A DNA stretch of 64,000 bases, taken from NCBI GenBank assembly GCA_002102555.1, contig MCFL01000034.1, forward strand, positions 241,890-305,889, written 5' to 3'. The stretch is from Catenaria anguillulae PL171 (lineage: Eukaryota > Blastocladiomycota > Blastocladiomycetes > Blastocladiales > Catenariaceae). Positions 1-9,970 of the stretch are shown here, in pieces; the first letter of the stretch is position 1; each line of letters starts with the position of its first letter. The notes under the pieces are model-generated. The model was not told the origin of the DNA, did no database searches, and was given only the letters and a program-made list of their open reading frames with translations. A program made the translations under genes and the position numbers.

Positions 1-683
1 GGGTGGGAGCGGGCAATGAATGCTTGCAAGTACTCGAGAAGCGAGGCAAGGTAGGACTTGTAGGCTGCGTTTTTGAGCTCGCGTGGAACGCTGGCCAGGC
101 GATGGAACGTGTCAAGGTACTCGAGGTAGGTGAGTTTGGGCGTGGGATCGTCGTCGAGCGACAGGGTTAGGAGAGATGAGAGTGTGCCTGCGGCGGTGGC
201 CGTCGCTGGCGTGGTTGCTGGGGATGCTTTGGACCGCAGCAAGTTAACATAGGTCTCGTGATGAGTGTGCAAGTCAATAAACCGGCCGAAAAACTCTTCG
301 CCGCTGAACCCGGACTCGAGCACGTTCGGATCGTCGGGCTTGATGTTTGGATCCATGAGCTCGAGCTCCATGGGCACAATCTCTGCCTCATCCGGGTTGC
401 GATCGTGGAACTCGTGCACGTCCCGGAGGCGGGCGTAAAAGTCGGCCAGGGCGTGGTCGCCTGCCATGCGGTCGAGGTCTGCAGCGCGGGCGGGCGAGGC
501 ATACGTGTCGAGCAAGGAGGCCGACGTGGAGACGACTTGCTTGGCGAGCGTGGCGACTCGGGTGTGCAGGGCAAGGCGGTGCTTGTGTGTGCGCGGAACG
601 TCGAGCAGGAGCGATGCCGCGAGGTTTTCGAGGCGGTCGATCTGCTCGTGCTGCTTGCGCTGGTGCTCGAGGACAGTGTGCAT
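1..683 (-). CDS. SF3A3: Splicing factor 3A subunit 3 (SF3a60/Prp9), C-terminus beyond window
   Basis: This is the N-terminal 227 codons of the SF3A3/Prp9 family, the subunit of the U2 snRNP-associated SF3a complex that helps commit the branch site to the spliceosome in the nucleus. The ATG at 683-681 opens MHTVLEHQRKQHEQ, matching the family start (ETILEQQRRYHEE in animals). FYARLRDVHEFH at residues 82-93, a PDEAEIVPMELE stretch just after it, the RFIDLH block near 134-139 and LEYLDTFHRLASVP followed by YLASLLEYLQAF are all family signatures in the right order. No intron or frame break is visible in this part. The gene runs off the left edge, so the C-terminal zinc-finger half is missing only because of the window. 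It is divergent from eIF4A3. Identification is by recalled family similarity and is firm. Confidence 0.9.
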   Translation of the reverse strand, partial: MHTVLEHQRKQHEQIDRLENLAASLLLDVPRTHKHRLALHTRVATLAKQVVSTSASLLDTYASPARAADLDRMAGDHALADFYARLRDVHEFHDRNPDEAEIVPMELELMDPNIKPDDPNVLESGFSGEEFFGRFIDLHTHHETYVNLLRSKASPATTPATATAAGTLSSLLTLSLDDDPTPKLTYLEYLDTFHRLASVPRELKNAAYKSYLASLLEYLQAFIARSH

Positions 684-1159
684 GATTATGGTTGGGGGTG
701 AGTTGCGTTGCGTTGCCTCGATCAATCCTTTTTGGCAGTTAACGTTCCATGGTGCAATACAGTGTAATACATCAATACTCAACTATGTATAGTTTCCAGG
801 GGCCTGGCCAATCTATCGGAGAAGCAATCAGAAGCAGAGTGAGGGATCGGCGACCCGGATCGTGCAACAGCCAAGTGCCGATCAGGTCGTGTGCCGATCC
901 CTTCGAATTCTCATTCGCTGTACAAAAAATTTACAATGTTCGTTCGAATTCGAAGGTGCATGCATGCAGCAATGTCCATGCGTGATCCATGATACATAAC
1001 CCGCCTGGAAACTAAATGCATTTACGGCCAGTCGCACCGAGAACCCAGAATCCTCAGGCTTTCCACTCTCTGCCCCGCCTCTTTCCGCCGGAGTCCACTC
1101 CACTCTGACTCTGCTTGTCTCCACACCAACCAACCCAACCCATTCAACACCTGATAACC
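684..1159. other. Intergenic, divergent promoter region
   Basis: This 476-bp gap lies between the starts of SF3A3 (-) and eIF4A3 (+), so it should hold both promoters. A pyrimidine-rich leader precedes the eIF4A3 ATG. I see no gene, RNA or clear TATA box. Confidence 0.5.
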
Positions 1160-2512
1160 ATGTCGAGAGGATTCAACCACGCCCAGGACGACAAGATCTC
1201 GTTCGACACCTCAGAGTCGGTCAAGGTCTACGACACCTTTGACGACATGGGCCTCAAGGAAGATCTCCTCCGCGGCATCTACGCCTACAGTCCGTCTCTC
1301 TTCCTTCTCTCATTACCATTATCGTTATGCCTGATTCCATCCATCGCTCACCCCTCACAATCATATCCTATCACAGATTTTGAAAAACCCTCGGCCATCC
1401 AACAACGTGCAATCATGCCCGTCATCAAGAAGCGCGACGTCATTGCCCAAGCGCAATCCGGCACCGGCAAAACCGCCACCTTCTCCATCTCGATCCTGCA
1501 ACGCATCGACACGGCCGCCCGCGAATGCCAAGCACTTGTCCTTTCCCCAACCCGCGAACTCGCCACACAAATCCAGTCTGTGCTGCTTGCCCTCGGTGAC
1601 TACATGAATGTCCAAGTCCACGCTTGCATTGGCGGCACGTCGATCGGCGAAGACATTCGCAAACTCGACCATGGACAGCACGTTGTCTCGGGCACCCCCG
1701 GCCGTGTGTTTGACATGATCAAGCGCAACCACTTGCGCACCAGGCATATCAAGATGCTTGTGCTTGACGAAGCCGACGAGTTGTTGAACCAAGGATTCAA
1801 GGAGCAGATCTACGACATTTACCGGCTGCTCCCACCGGGCACGCAAATTGTTGTCGTCTCTGCAACCCTTCCGCAAGAGGTGCTCGAGCTCACAGGCAAG
1901 TTCATGACGGACCCAATTCGCGTGCTCGTCAAGCGCGAGAACTGACGCTCGAGGGCATCAAGCAGTTCTTTATTGCGGTCGAAAAGGAGGAGTGGAAGTT
2001 TGATACGCTTTGCGACTTGTACGACACGCTGACCATCACCCAGGCCGTCATCTTCTGCAACACGCGCCGCAAGGTCGATTGGTTGACGGGCAAGATGCGC
2101 GAGGCAAATTTCACCGTGTCGAGCATGCACGGCGATATGCCGCAAAAGGAGCGTGAGGCCATCATGTCCGAGTTTCGCATGGGGTCGAGTCGGGTCTTGA
2201 TTACAACCGATGTGTGGGCACGTGGCATTGACGTACAACAAGTCTCGCTGGTCATTAACTACGATTTGCCGTTGAATCGTGAGGTCTATTTGCATCGGTA
2301 CGTCCTCGTTCTCTCTTGTTGGTCACTTGTAAATCTCACACTTTTCCGTTGCCTTTTTTTTTTCTTCAGGATTGGTCGCTCCGGTCGGTTCGGCCGCAAG
2401 GGCGTGGCCATCAACTTTGCCACCAACGACGACGTGCGGGTCTTGGGATATTGAGCAGTATTACTCGACGCAGATTGACGAGATGCCAATGAATGTTTCG
2501 GACATGATCTAG
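1160..2512 (+). CDS. FAL1: ATP-dependent RNA helicase eIF4A3/FAL1 (DEAD box), two frame breaks
   Basis: This is a DEAD-box RNA helicase of the eIF4A-III/FAL1 type, the RNA clamp of the exon junction complex that also acts in rRNA processing. Seen in order are the Q-motif region ([11 protein letters not shown]), SGTGKT at residues 71-76, PTRELA, GTPGR, DEAD at 174-177, SAT at 205-207 and [13 protein letters not shown]; the C-terminus is [20 protein letters not shown] and [11 protein letters not shown] favour eIF4A3 over eIF4A1/2. Introns are 1290-1376 (donor GTCCGT) and 2298-2369. The start at 1160 gives [11 protein letters not shown]. Two small losses break the frame: one base near 1938-1942 (before [10 protein letters not shown]) and two near 2445 (before DIEQYY). 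Both fall in near-invariant protein, so they are probably sequence errors. The repaired length would be about 398 residues, typical for the family. Confidence 0.93.
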
Positions 2513-3140
2513 GGCCAGCACACTGAGCGGAACGTGGGTGTGTTGCCTAAGGTTCAAATGAGTTGGTTAGTTTGGTTTCTAGGGTTTGATATTTATTTCA
2601 TCCATCTCCTCGCTGTTCTTTCGCATCTTATCCCAACTTGCGTCATTCCGCACCATCATTGAGATCGCTTTTGTTGGGGGATGGGCCGTCTCTCCAAGAA
2701 TCGACGACCAAGAGGCAAGGTTTTCAGTTGCCGCCAGCCACCATGGCGAGATTCATTCTCTGCAAAGGATGAGCGGTAACCTGTGTTGACAACAGCAAAA
2801 TAGTTTGGCGGTGGGGGCGACTTGGGGTCGACTGATCGGTTGGCAGTTGGATTGTGTCTCACGAAACGTTCACCCTGAATGCTCTATGATATCGCCAGGT
2901 GAGACTCAAATTTGGCGATTCTACCTGCTCAAAGTCTCGCACGAACCATAGCAGAGAGCAGTCCATGCAATCCGCCATGAGTGCTCGTCATGCCCTTCAG
3001 CCCCGGTGACCCTGGTGAGGCTGCTCATTGGCATCTTCCATGCTTTCAGTCAAGTATGATTGCACACTTGTGCCAGTCCTGTCCAATCGCCATCGCCGGC
3101 TAGTCAACACGAACCCACGCAATCCGAATACCTGCTCACC
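2513..3140. other. Intergenic
   Basis: This 628-bp gap separates eIF4A3 from the first GRDP gene, both on the plus strand. It should contain the eIF4A3 terminator region and the GRDP promoter. No further gene or RNA could be recognised. Confidence 0.45.
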
Positions 3141-4955
3141 ATGACTCAAGATCCGCCGCCGCCGCCATACCCTATTCACGACGGCTCTGCCGATACCATG
3201 ATTGACCAGCTCAGATCATGGGTGTCTCTCAGCACCTGCAAGTCGCATCTACGTCTGCTTCACCATATTTCGCCCTGCACAAGAAGTATGCCTCGCAGTC
3301 CGAGCTCGCCTACTTTGCCTTCCTGTGCATGGCCGAGCGGCGATACACAGCTTGGATGCATGCGCTCGCCACTGCCATTGACCGCGACGAGCAAACTGGG
3401 CTCATTGTGTCGCCTCCGCTTCCCCAATCGACGTTGCGCTCATTTGGGCGACACACTTGCTCTCGCCCGTCAGGTACATGGACGACATGTACTGTGTGTT
3501 CCCTGGCGTATGGCAAATGCACCAAATCCAGTTTCCGATCCTTGCGCTCGCCCAGCACCTCGACCAAGGGCTCGTGCATGCCGACTCTGAGCGGTTTTGG
3601 GCGGAATACGTGTCCGACAGTGAACCATACGCCCCCAGTCGCCAAGTACCATCCAGCGCACGTTTGCCACACGATTCATTTGCCCGTATGCAACTACGAA
3701 CGCACCGTGACCGACGCAGCAGCCTACGTTCAATTTCGTGTCAATGGCCACCCACTCCGTTGCCTGTCGTGCCTCGAGTCCGTCTCGGTCATGCAGACAT
3801 CGACCGCACGGCTTCTGGACGCCCTCAGTGCGTTTCGCGCCATGCCCTCGACACACCGTCTCCCGGGTTGCCATTTCGATCCACGCTCGATGGCATTTAG
3901 TGCTTCAGCCAACCGCGACACTCTGCGGGTCATGTTTGCTACCAATGCGACCGAATGGCACGACTGGATGCCACCTATGCGTCCAAGAGCGAGCAGGCGC
4001 AGGACATTCAACGCAAAACGCTCAGCATGGACGAGTTGTTGCGGCCGGTTGTTGGCCCTGTCGCAAAGACGCATTTGCGCGTTGCAGGCGCCAAACACCC
4101 TAACGTGCACAGGCTTTTCTCGCGGCTTGTGGCAAGCTATCAGAACGTGCCCGTGGGTCCTTGGTCCTTGGACCTTGTCCAGGCCGTGCTGCGGCAGCGC
4201 AGGTTTGCAGACAAGATGGCGCACTCGTCGGTCCAGGATATCGCCAGTGACTTTTGCGTGCGTGCCCGGACAGGTACTGCAAGTTTATGACGCTGGTTCG
4301 CGACAAGCCGTACAATGTTCTGGTTCCGACACTGGAATTGATTTGGCGTGGCACACGCATCAAATGTTGAGTTCCAAATATGTCGAGTTCACCACAAGGT
4401 TCACCGGCAAAGTGGTGGATCATCATGATTCCGTGGGCAAGAAGAAGCTCAGAAACGCTGTCCACGAGACTGGGGTGCTGTGGTTTGATACCTTCCAAGG
4501 TTCGTCTGTTTCCATGTCCCGAGCTCGCTGTGGATTTGTGTTGAATAGTGCATGATTTCCAAACTAGAACCATACGCTTGCGACGCCAAGTACCAGCCTT
4601 CTGGACCTCGGACCGACTCGTCCCCTTGCTCCTGCTTCCGCCGGTGCTGGGACTCGTGCAACTTTACCAGTCCATGAAACACAAGCAAGCAATCAACGAC
4701 GCAGGCGACTGTGCCGCTCACCCGCCGTCTGCCACAGTGCACATTTCACGCAAGCAAGCGTATGCAGCGTTCACACGCAATCTCACATCCAAGCAAGCGC
4801 GCCGCTCGCAGCCTGCAAGTGTTGGTGACCCGACCAAATCCAGTCGTGACACGGCACAGGCACCAGACTTTTATTTTTACTCTGGGCACGCGGCACAGGG
4901 CGGGGTTGGGTTTTCGGTAAGAACGGTGAACGCGGCGGTTGAGGTGCCCAGCTGA
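3141..4955 (+). CDS. GRDP/DUF1399 family protein, copy 1, multiply frame-broken
   Basis: This is a paralogue of the intact gene at 5656-7637, belonging to the glycine-rich domain-containing protein family (DUF1399), whose biochemical role is poorly known. The ATG at 3141 gives MTQDPPPPPYPIHDGSADTM, parallel to copy 2. Conserved blocks follow in the same order but in shifting frames: LCMAERRYTAWMHAL, RYMDDMYCVFPG, a C-x2-C pair, LRCLSCLES, SYQNVPVGPWSLDLVQAVLR, WHTHQM and VHETGVLWF. I count at least eight frame changes, near 3265, 3421, 3640, 3692, 3970, 4276, 4340 and 4597. An intron at 4500-4567 sits exactly where copy 2 has one, joining to EPYACDAKY. It ends without the Cys/Gly tail of copy 2. 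Protein-level conservation across the breaks argues for sequencing indels or very recent decay; the sequence alone cannot decide. An older pseudogene is less likely. Confidence 0.7.
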
Positions 4956-5655
4956 CGGTGTTGGCCGTCGGAGTGTTGGAGTGGGCAGGAGGCAAGAGTC
5001 GCGAGACGGCGACCGTGTTTTCGAGCAGCTCGTGTGCTACTGCGTGGACAAAGTGGTGGAGGCAATTGAGAAAAAAAAGGGAATCTCCGTGTTGTTTTGG
5101 CGTTTGAAGATACACAGCATCTTTCGATCATTTACGCTTTGCCCAGCCACGTTGTCGTTGTGGTGGATTGACCTGGGAATGGGAGATAGCAGTTCATCAT
5201 ATGACGGTCAAGTTGACTTTCCTGACCGGTGAGTAAACATGAGAATGGTCACGCAAAGAATCCATCGCGTGCTAGCTATTAAGATGGCAGCGCTTTCTCG
5301 CCAGCCAGTTCCCACAGTCGTACTCAGTGAGTCAAAGCTGGTGGATCAATAGCATGATCACTTGGCATGGCTCAGCAGCGGCAACCAGGTTGCAATGCCT
5401 ATCGGAGCATGGCTGGTCATGAACGGTGTGACGCGCTTGGATGAAAACGTTTGCGAGACGAGGACGCGGTGCCTGTTTTCACCTTGCCCTTGAGTTGCCC
5501 TCACAGCACGCCGTCCATCGCTGTAACTTTGCTCCACTCGCTCCAACAACTGGTTCAGGTCCCAACTCAAAAAGCCCGACCATCCCCGGACCGCCAGCTG
5601 TCCATCCATGCAATGAGCAACTGCATGAACTGACTCTCAAACGAACGCAACCACC
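4956..5655. other. Intergenic between GRDP paralogues
   Basis: These 700 bp separate the two GRDP copies and probably hold the promoter of copy 2. I see no coding signal, repeat or RNA. Confidence 0.45.
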
Positions 5656-7637
5656 ATGTCCGAAAAGGCTCTTCCTCCGCCGTACCCGCTCACGGACGAC
5701 GCCGTGCCCAGCATGATGGACCAGCTGCAGTCTTGGGTCACCTTGGACCAATGCAAGGCACACCTCCAGCTGCTCGCTCACTTTTCTGCCCTGCACAATG
5801 CATGCGCTTCACGCTCCGAGCTCGACCACTTTGCCTACCTGTGCATGGCCGAGCGCCGGTACACGGACTGGATGCACGCTCTCGCGCGGGCCGTGGGCCA
5901 AGATCCGGGGCTGGCCAACAACGCGCCGATTCCTCCACTCGACGTTGCGCTCTTTTGGGCGGCGCACATGCTGTCACCCATCCGGTACATGGACGATATG
6001 CACCGACTATTCCCCACTGTCCCGCAAATGCATCAAATCCAGTTCCCCATCCAAGCCCTAGTTGCTCACGCCGACGGCGGCCTCGTCAATGCGGAATCCC
6101 AGTACTTTTGGGCCAACTATGTCTGTGCCACCGAGCCATACACGCTGCCGGCCGCCAAAGTCTTGCAGGCTTTCAACACCCGCTTCAATTGCCCATACTG
6201 CAAGTCCACGCACGTCGTCACCGACGCCGCGACCTACGTGCGGTTCCGCCTCAACGGCCAGCCAATCCTCTGCACAAGCTGCCATGAATCCGTCTCGGTC
6301 ATGCAGTCTTGCACGTCGCGCCTGCTCGACGACCTCGTGGCCTTTCGCTCCAACCCGACTGCCCACCGGCTTCCAGCCAGTCACATTGACCCGGACACGC
6401 GCCTGTTTGACCCGTCGGTGAACCGCGACCAGCTCACGGCCATGCTCGTGTCGCACGCCAAGGAATGGGATGCCCTGTTGACCACCTATGCCAACTTGCG
6501 CTCGCACCCGCGCGACGTGCAGCGCGCCACGCTCAACTTGGACGAGCTGCTCAAGCCTGCCAACGGGCCCGTGGCAAAGACACACAAGCGTGCGTGCAAG
6601 GTCATCAAGACGCCCGTGCGCAACTTGTACTCGCGGCTCATTGGCAGCTACCAAAACATTCCCGTGGGTCCGTGGTCCATGGACCTGGTCCAGGCCGTGC
6701 TCAGGCAGCGCGAGTTTACCGACAAGATGGCGCACGACGCAGTGCAAGCGCAGGCGGGCCAGTTTGCCATGCGCGCCCAAGACAGGTATCGCAAGTTTCT
6801 GCTCTTGATTCGCGATCATCCAAACTTGTTTGTGGTGCCGACGCTCGACATTGATTTGGGGTGGCACACGCATCAGCTGCTCGGCGCAAAGTACGTCGAG
6901 TTTACACAACGGCTGACGGGTAAAGTCGTCAATCATGACGATGCCGTGGGCAAGGGCAAGTTGAGGAACGGCGTGCACGAGACTGGCGTCTTGTGGTTCA
7001 AGAAATTTGGCGGTATGTATGCTCTCATCAAATCAAGTCCTCCGTCGGCTCTTCCATCGACTCATCCCCTCTGCGACATGTTCCAATACCTACAGAACCG
7101 TACGCCTGCGACGCCAAGTACCACAAGTATTGGACCGCCGCCCAGGTTGTCCCCACCGTTTTGTTTGCTCCCATTATTGGGCCATTCCAGCTCTACAATG
7201 CCTCCAACCATAAGCAGGCCATCAACCCCGCAGGGGAATGCGCCGTGCACGCCCCGTCATCCGACCCGGTGCAGTACAAGACGGCATTTGCCGCATTCGC
7301 CTCAACAAAGTCCTCGGCACGCTACCTCCCACCATCCAAATCGTCCGACTCGGACCCAACAAAGTCGAGCCGCCTTGCGCCCAACGCGCACCCGACCCCA
7401 TTTCTGTTCTTTTATTCTGGATGTGCGCCGGGCGGCGGCTCGGGATCGTGCGAGTTTTCGGATGCACGTGTGGGTGCAGCGACGGCGGCGGGGGGCGGGG
7501 GCGATGTTGCTGGGTGCGGCACTGTGGGCGGGTCGTCGTGTGGGACGGGTGGATGTGGGTCTGGTGGAGACGGTGGAGGTGGGAGTGGGTGTGGAGGAGG
7601 TGGGTGTGGTGGCGGCGGATGTGGTGGAGGAAGTTGA
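5656..7637 (+). CDS. GRDP/DUF1399 family protein, copy 2, with Cys/Gly-rich tail
   Basis: This is an intact two-exon gene of 632 residues in the GRDP (DUF1399) family. The family occurs in plants and fungi and has no assigned enzyme activity. The ATG at 5656 gives MSEKALPPPYPLTDD. Visible features are LCMAERRYTDWMHAL near 75, two C-x2-C pairs (C179/C182 and C206/C209) that could bind a metal, PVGPWSMDLVQAVLRQ near 340, and the family hallmark DLGWHTHQ with W403-H404-T405-H406, followed by GKVVNHDD and HETGVLWFKKFG. The intron is 7013-7095 (GTATGT...TACAG), inside the conserved FG|EPYACDAKY block. The last ~70 residues are almost only Gly, Cys, Ser and Ala, with GGGGC repeats. It lies tandem to and downstream of copy 1 and converges with the ceramidase gene. 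Confidence 0.85.
7430..7637 (+). repeat. Low-complexity GGX/GGGGC-coding tract
   Basis: This G-rich simple-sequence tract encodes the Cys/Gly tail of GRDP copy 2, ending in three GGGGC-like units. It is coding sequence rather than a mobile repeat. Confidence 0.75.
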
Positions 7638-7985
7638 TTGACAAGTGATTGATCCTTCACGAGTTTTGATGTTTTTGACGCATCAATGAGTACATTAATA
7701 CATGGAGCTTTTTTTTTTTCATGTACGATGACTGATGAAAGCGGGATATTCATACAGAGATGAAGGCTAGATACATGCATGTTTACAATGGGAAACTTAG
7801 TTACCATCGAGCCGCGGGATAAACGGCTGGCTTGAAAGGAAATGAATACACACGACTACGGTCGAGGTACATGAATGGGCACGCTTTCGAGTGTCGCCCA
7901 CGACGGGCGACAAAGAAGGATACTAGTATTCGTCGCTGCAAGGAAACGTTGTGCCGGGGCACCCAAGCGCCGCGCACAGCGGCCA
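7638..7985. other. Convergent intergenic
   Basis: This 348-bp AT-richer gap lies between two 3' ends (GRDP copy 2 and ceramidase) and includes a T-run near 7711-7720. It probably contains both polyadenylation regions. No gene is seen. Confidence 0.45.
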
Positions 7986-9494
7986 TCAAGAGATGCGTGA
8001 AAGAGCTCCGCGATTCCGCAACTTGACGCCCACCGACCCGAGCGGATACTGGCACGCCGACGAGGCGCCTGCCACCGTGGTTGTTGCCGCCGTCGACATT
8101 GACAACGAAGCAGCTGACGCGGCCAGCTCCATGGCACTCGACGCCATCTCATTAGCCTTTGCCGACCACGACAAGGACCGCACCATGGACGACGACGCAT
8201 CGGTCGACTCGCGGCTCAAATCCACCTCGTCCTCGTACCCAGCTAAACTGGCACCTTCCTCCCTTGGTTGCTCGCCAAACGTAATCACGGGAAACACGCC
8301 AAACTTGAGATCCAACCACACATTCCTCTTCTTGTACACATACTTGAGCCGAATGTACATCATGATCTCGAGCCAAAGAACGCCGGCAATGGCGGTTCCG
8401 GCGTGCCAAGCAGCGTGCAAGTACAAGTACTCGATCGAGTTGCAAAAGATTTGGTCCAGTTCCCATGCCGTGAATGCCGACGCGAGAAATGCGAGTCCAG
8501 AGAGGAATGAGCGGCGGATGACCGGGTCCAGTTTCGCGTAGGTGAAGGGTAGGACTTGGATGAGGATGAGAAGAACGCCAAAGATGATGTGGAAGGTGAC
8601 AACGAGGCGTAGGTAGATGTGTGCGATCGTGTAGAGGATGCCGATGGCCCACATGATGATGGGCAGCCGTGGGTACTTCTGAGCTTTGCTTCGTTCGATA
8701 GCTACATAGATATCGACGTGGGATGGTGAGGTTAGCATGAACAGTCGCCGACAGTGGGCGTGAATAGAGCGAACCAATGTAGGAGAAGATGAGCTCCATG
8801 TAAAACATGGGCAATTCATCGAGAAGCTGAAGAGGCACATTACAGAATGGTGAGTGCCAACACTGCTCATGGGAATTGTGATACGGAATGTCAGGACTTA
8901 CCTGAGCGTGATACTGCAATGTCCCATGAAAGCACAGACTGCCAAATCCAACAAGCGTCAAGAACAGTGGGGCAAGCGCATATCGCCGTTCCACTACACA
9001 AAAAACGCATGTAGAAGGCGAGGAGTGAGCCGACATAACTCAGTGTTGTTCACATTCCCCACACAACATCAAGTGAACTGCCATGTTGAACGGCTGTGAC
9101 GTACAATTGAGCTTGCGTGCACGAAAGAAGAGAAAGATACCGGCCGCTATTGTCACCACGTTCGAGGTCGAATTGAAGAATTCGGCAATGTATCGGGTTA
9201 CGGCATAGTTGGTCTGTGCGGACATTGCGCTTGGGGTAAGCGGATGAGTAGTTTAGGAAGAGATGTACTGAGCGACGGCGAGCATACCTCACACCAATCG
9301 ACAGACGCCGTAACGGGCCCCCAGAAGCCGGTATGCGGCGATTCTAAACTGTTCGCAGTTAGAAAACTATGATGTGGGGAACGTGGGCGAGGGAGTTCCC
9401 ATGACGAAGACGAACGGACGGACGGACCTGGACCGAAGCGCTTGATAACATGGCCAAGCGGTTGATGATTTGACGGAGCGGATGATGTTGACAT
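7986..9494 (-). CDS. Alkaline ceramidase (YPC1/ACER family)
   Basis: This is a multi-pass ER/Golgi hydrolase that splits ceramide to sphingoid base and fatty acid. It has six exons and 363 residues. Introns are 9344-9427, 9214-9287, 8994-9104, 8827-8901 and 8702-8774, all phase-consistent. The N-terminus carries GFWGPVTASVDWCE (residues 28-41) and YIAEFFNSTSNV, the canonical family opening. Candidate zinc and catalytic residues are all present: S96 and H100 in GSLCFHGTLQY, D111 in LLDELPM, and H221/H225 in HAAWH. Several hydrophobic helices lie between them. The tail after about residue 255 is a Ser/Ala-rich cytoplasmic extension of ~110 residues, longer than in ACER3. The first intron uses a weak GTCCGT donor, so the first 22 residues are less certain than the rest. 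No frame breaks are seen. Confidence 0.9.
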
Positions 9495-9970
9495 GGCAGC
9501 GATTGCGATTTCGTCGTTGATGGGTAAAGCAAGGATGGAGTCAAGCGTGCATCAGCAATACATGGATCGGTCGAGTCCACTCTGGGCGAACGGGAGGCGG
9601 GCCTTTGGACGCTGATGCAGGGAGGTTGGCGGTCGTATTTGTACCGTTGGCAGTCCTTGTAAGTGCCTGCGGGAAAACTCACTGAACGTCGTCAATGCAT
9701 ATGTTGATTGCTGCTTGGTGAATGTGACGTGGCTTACAACGGGTCAGCCGCCATCATGGTCAGGTCAAGAGACGCGAGGACTTGACGATGGGCTCGTGCG
9801 AGTTCATTGCTTGTTGATGTGGACCAGCGAGTCTCCCTTCCTGCTCATCGGCCTGAACCCCTTGCCCGGATCAGGGGTGGATCTTTGCACACAAGAGGAA
9901 CAAGAAATGGAGCAAAGGTAAAAGGCTAACGAGAAGATTGTATGGGGCCAACAACAAGTACAACACACAA
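9495..9970. other. Intergenic
   Basis: This 476-bp gap lies between the ceramidase start and the RPC2 stop, both on the minus strand. It should hold the ceramidase promoter. Nothing else could be recognised. Confidence 0.45.

Noticed and set aside
3141-4955. Calling GRDP copy 1 a definite pseudogene
   Set aside because: Its indel density is like that of essential genes nearby, and conserved residues persist in every frame segment, so sequence error cannot be excluded.
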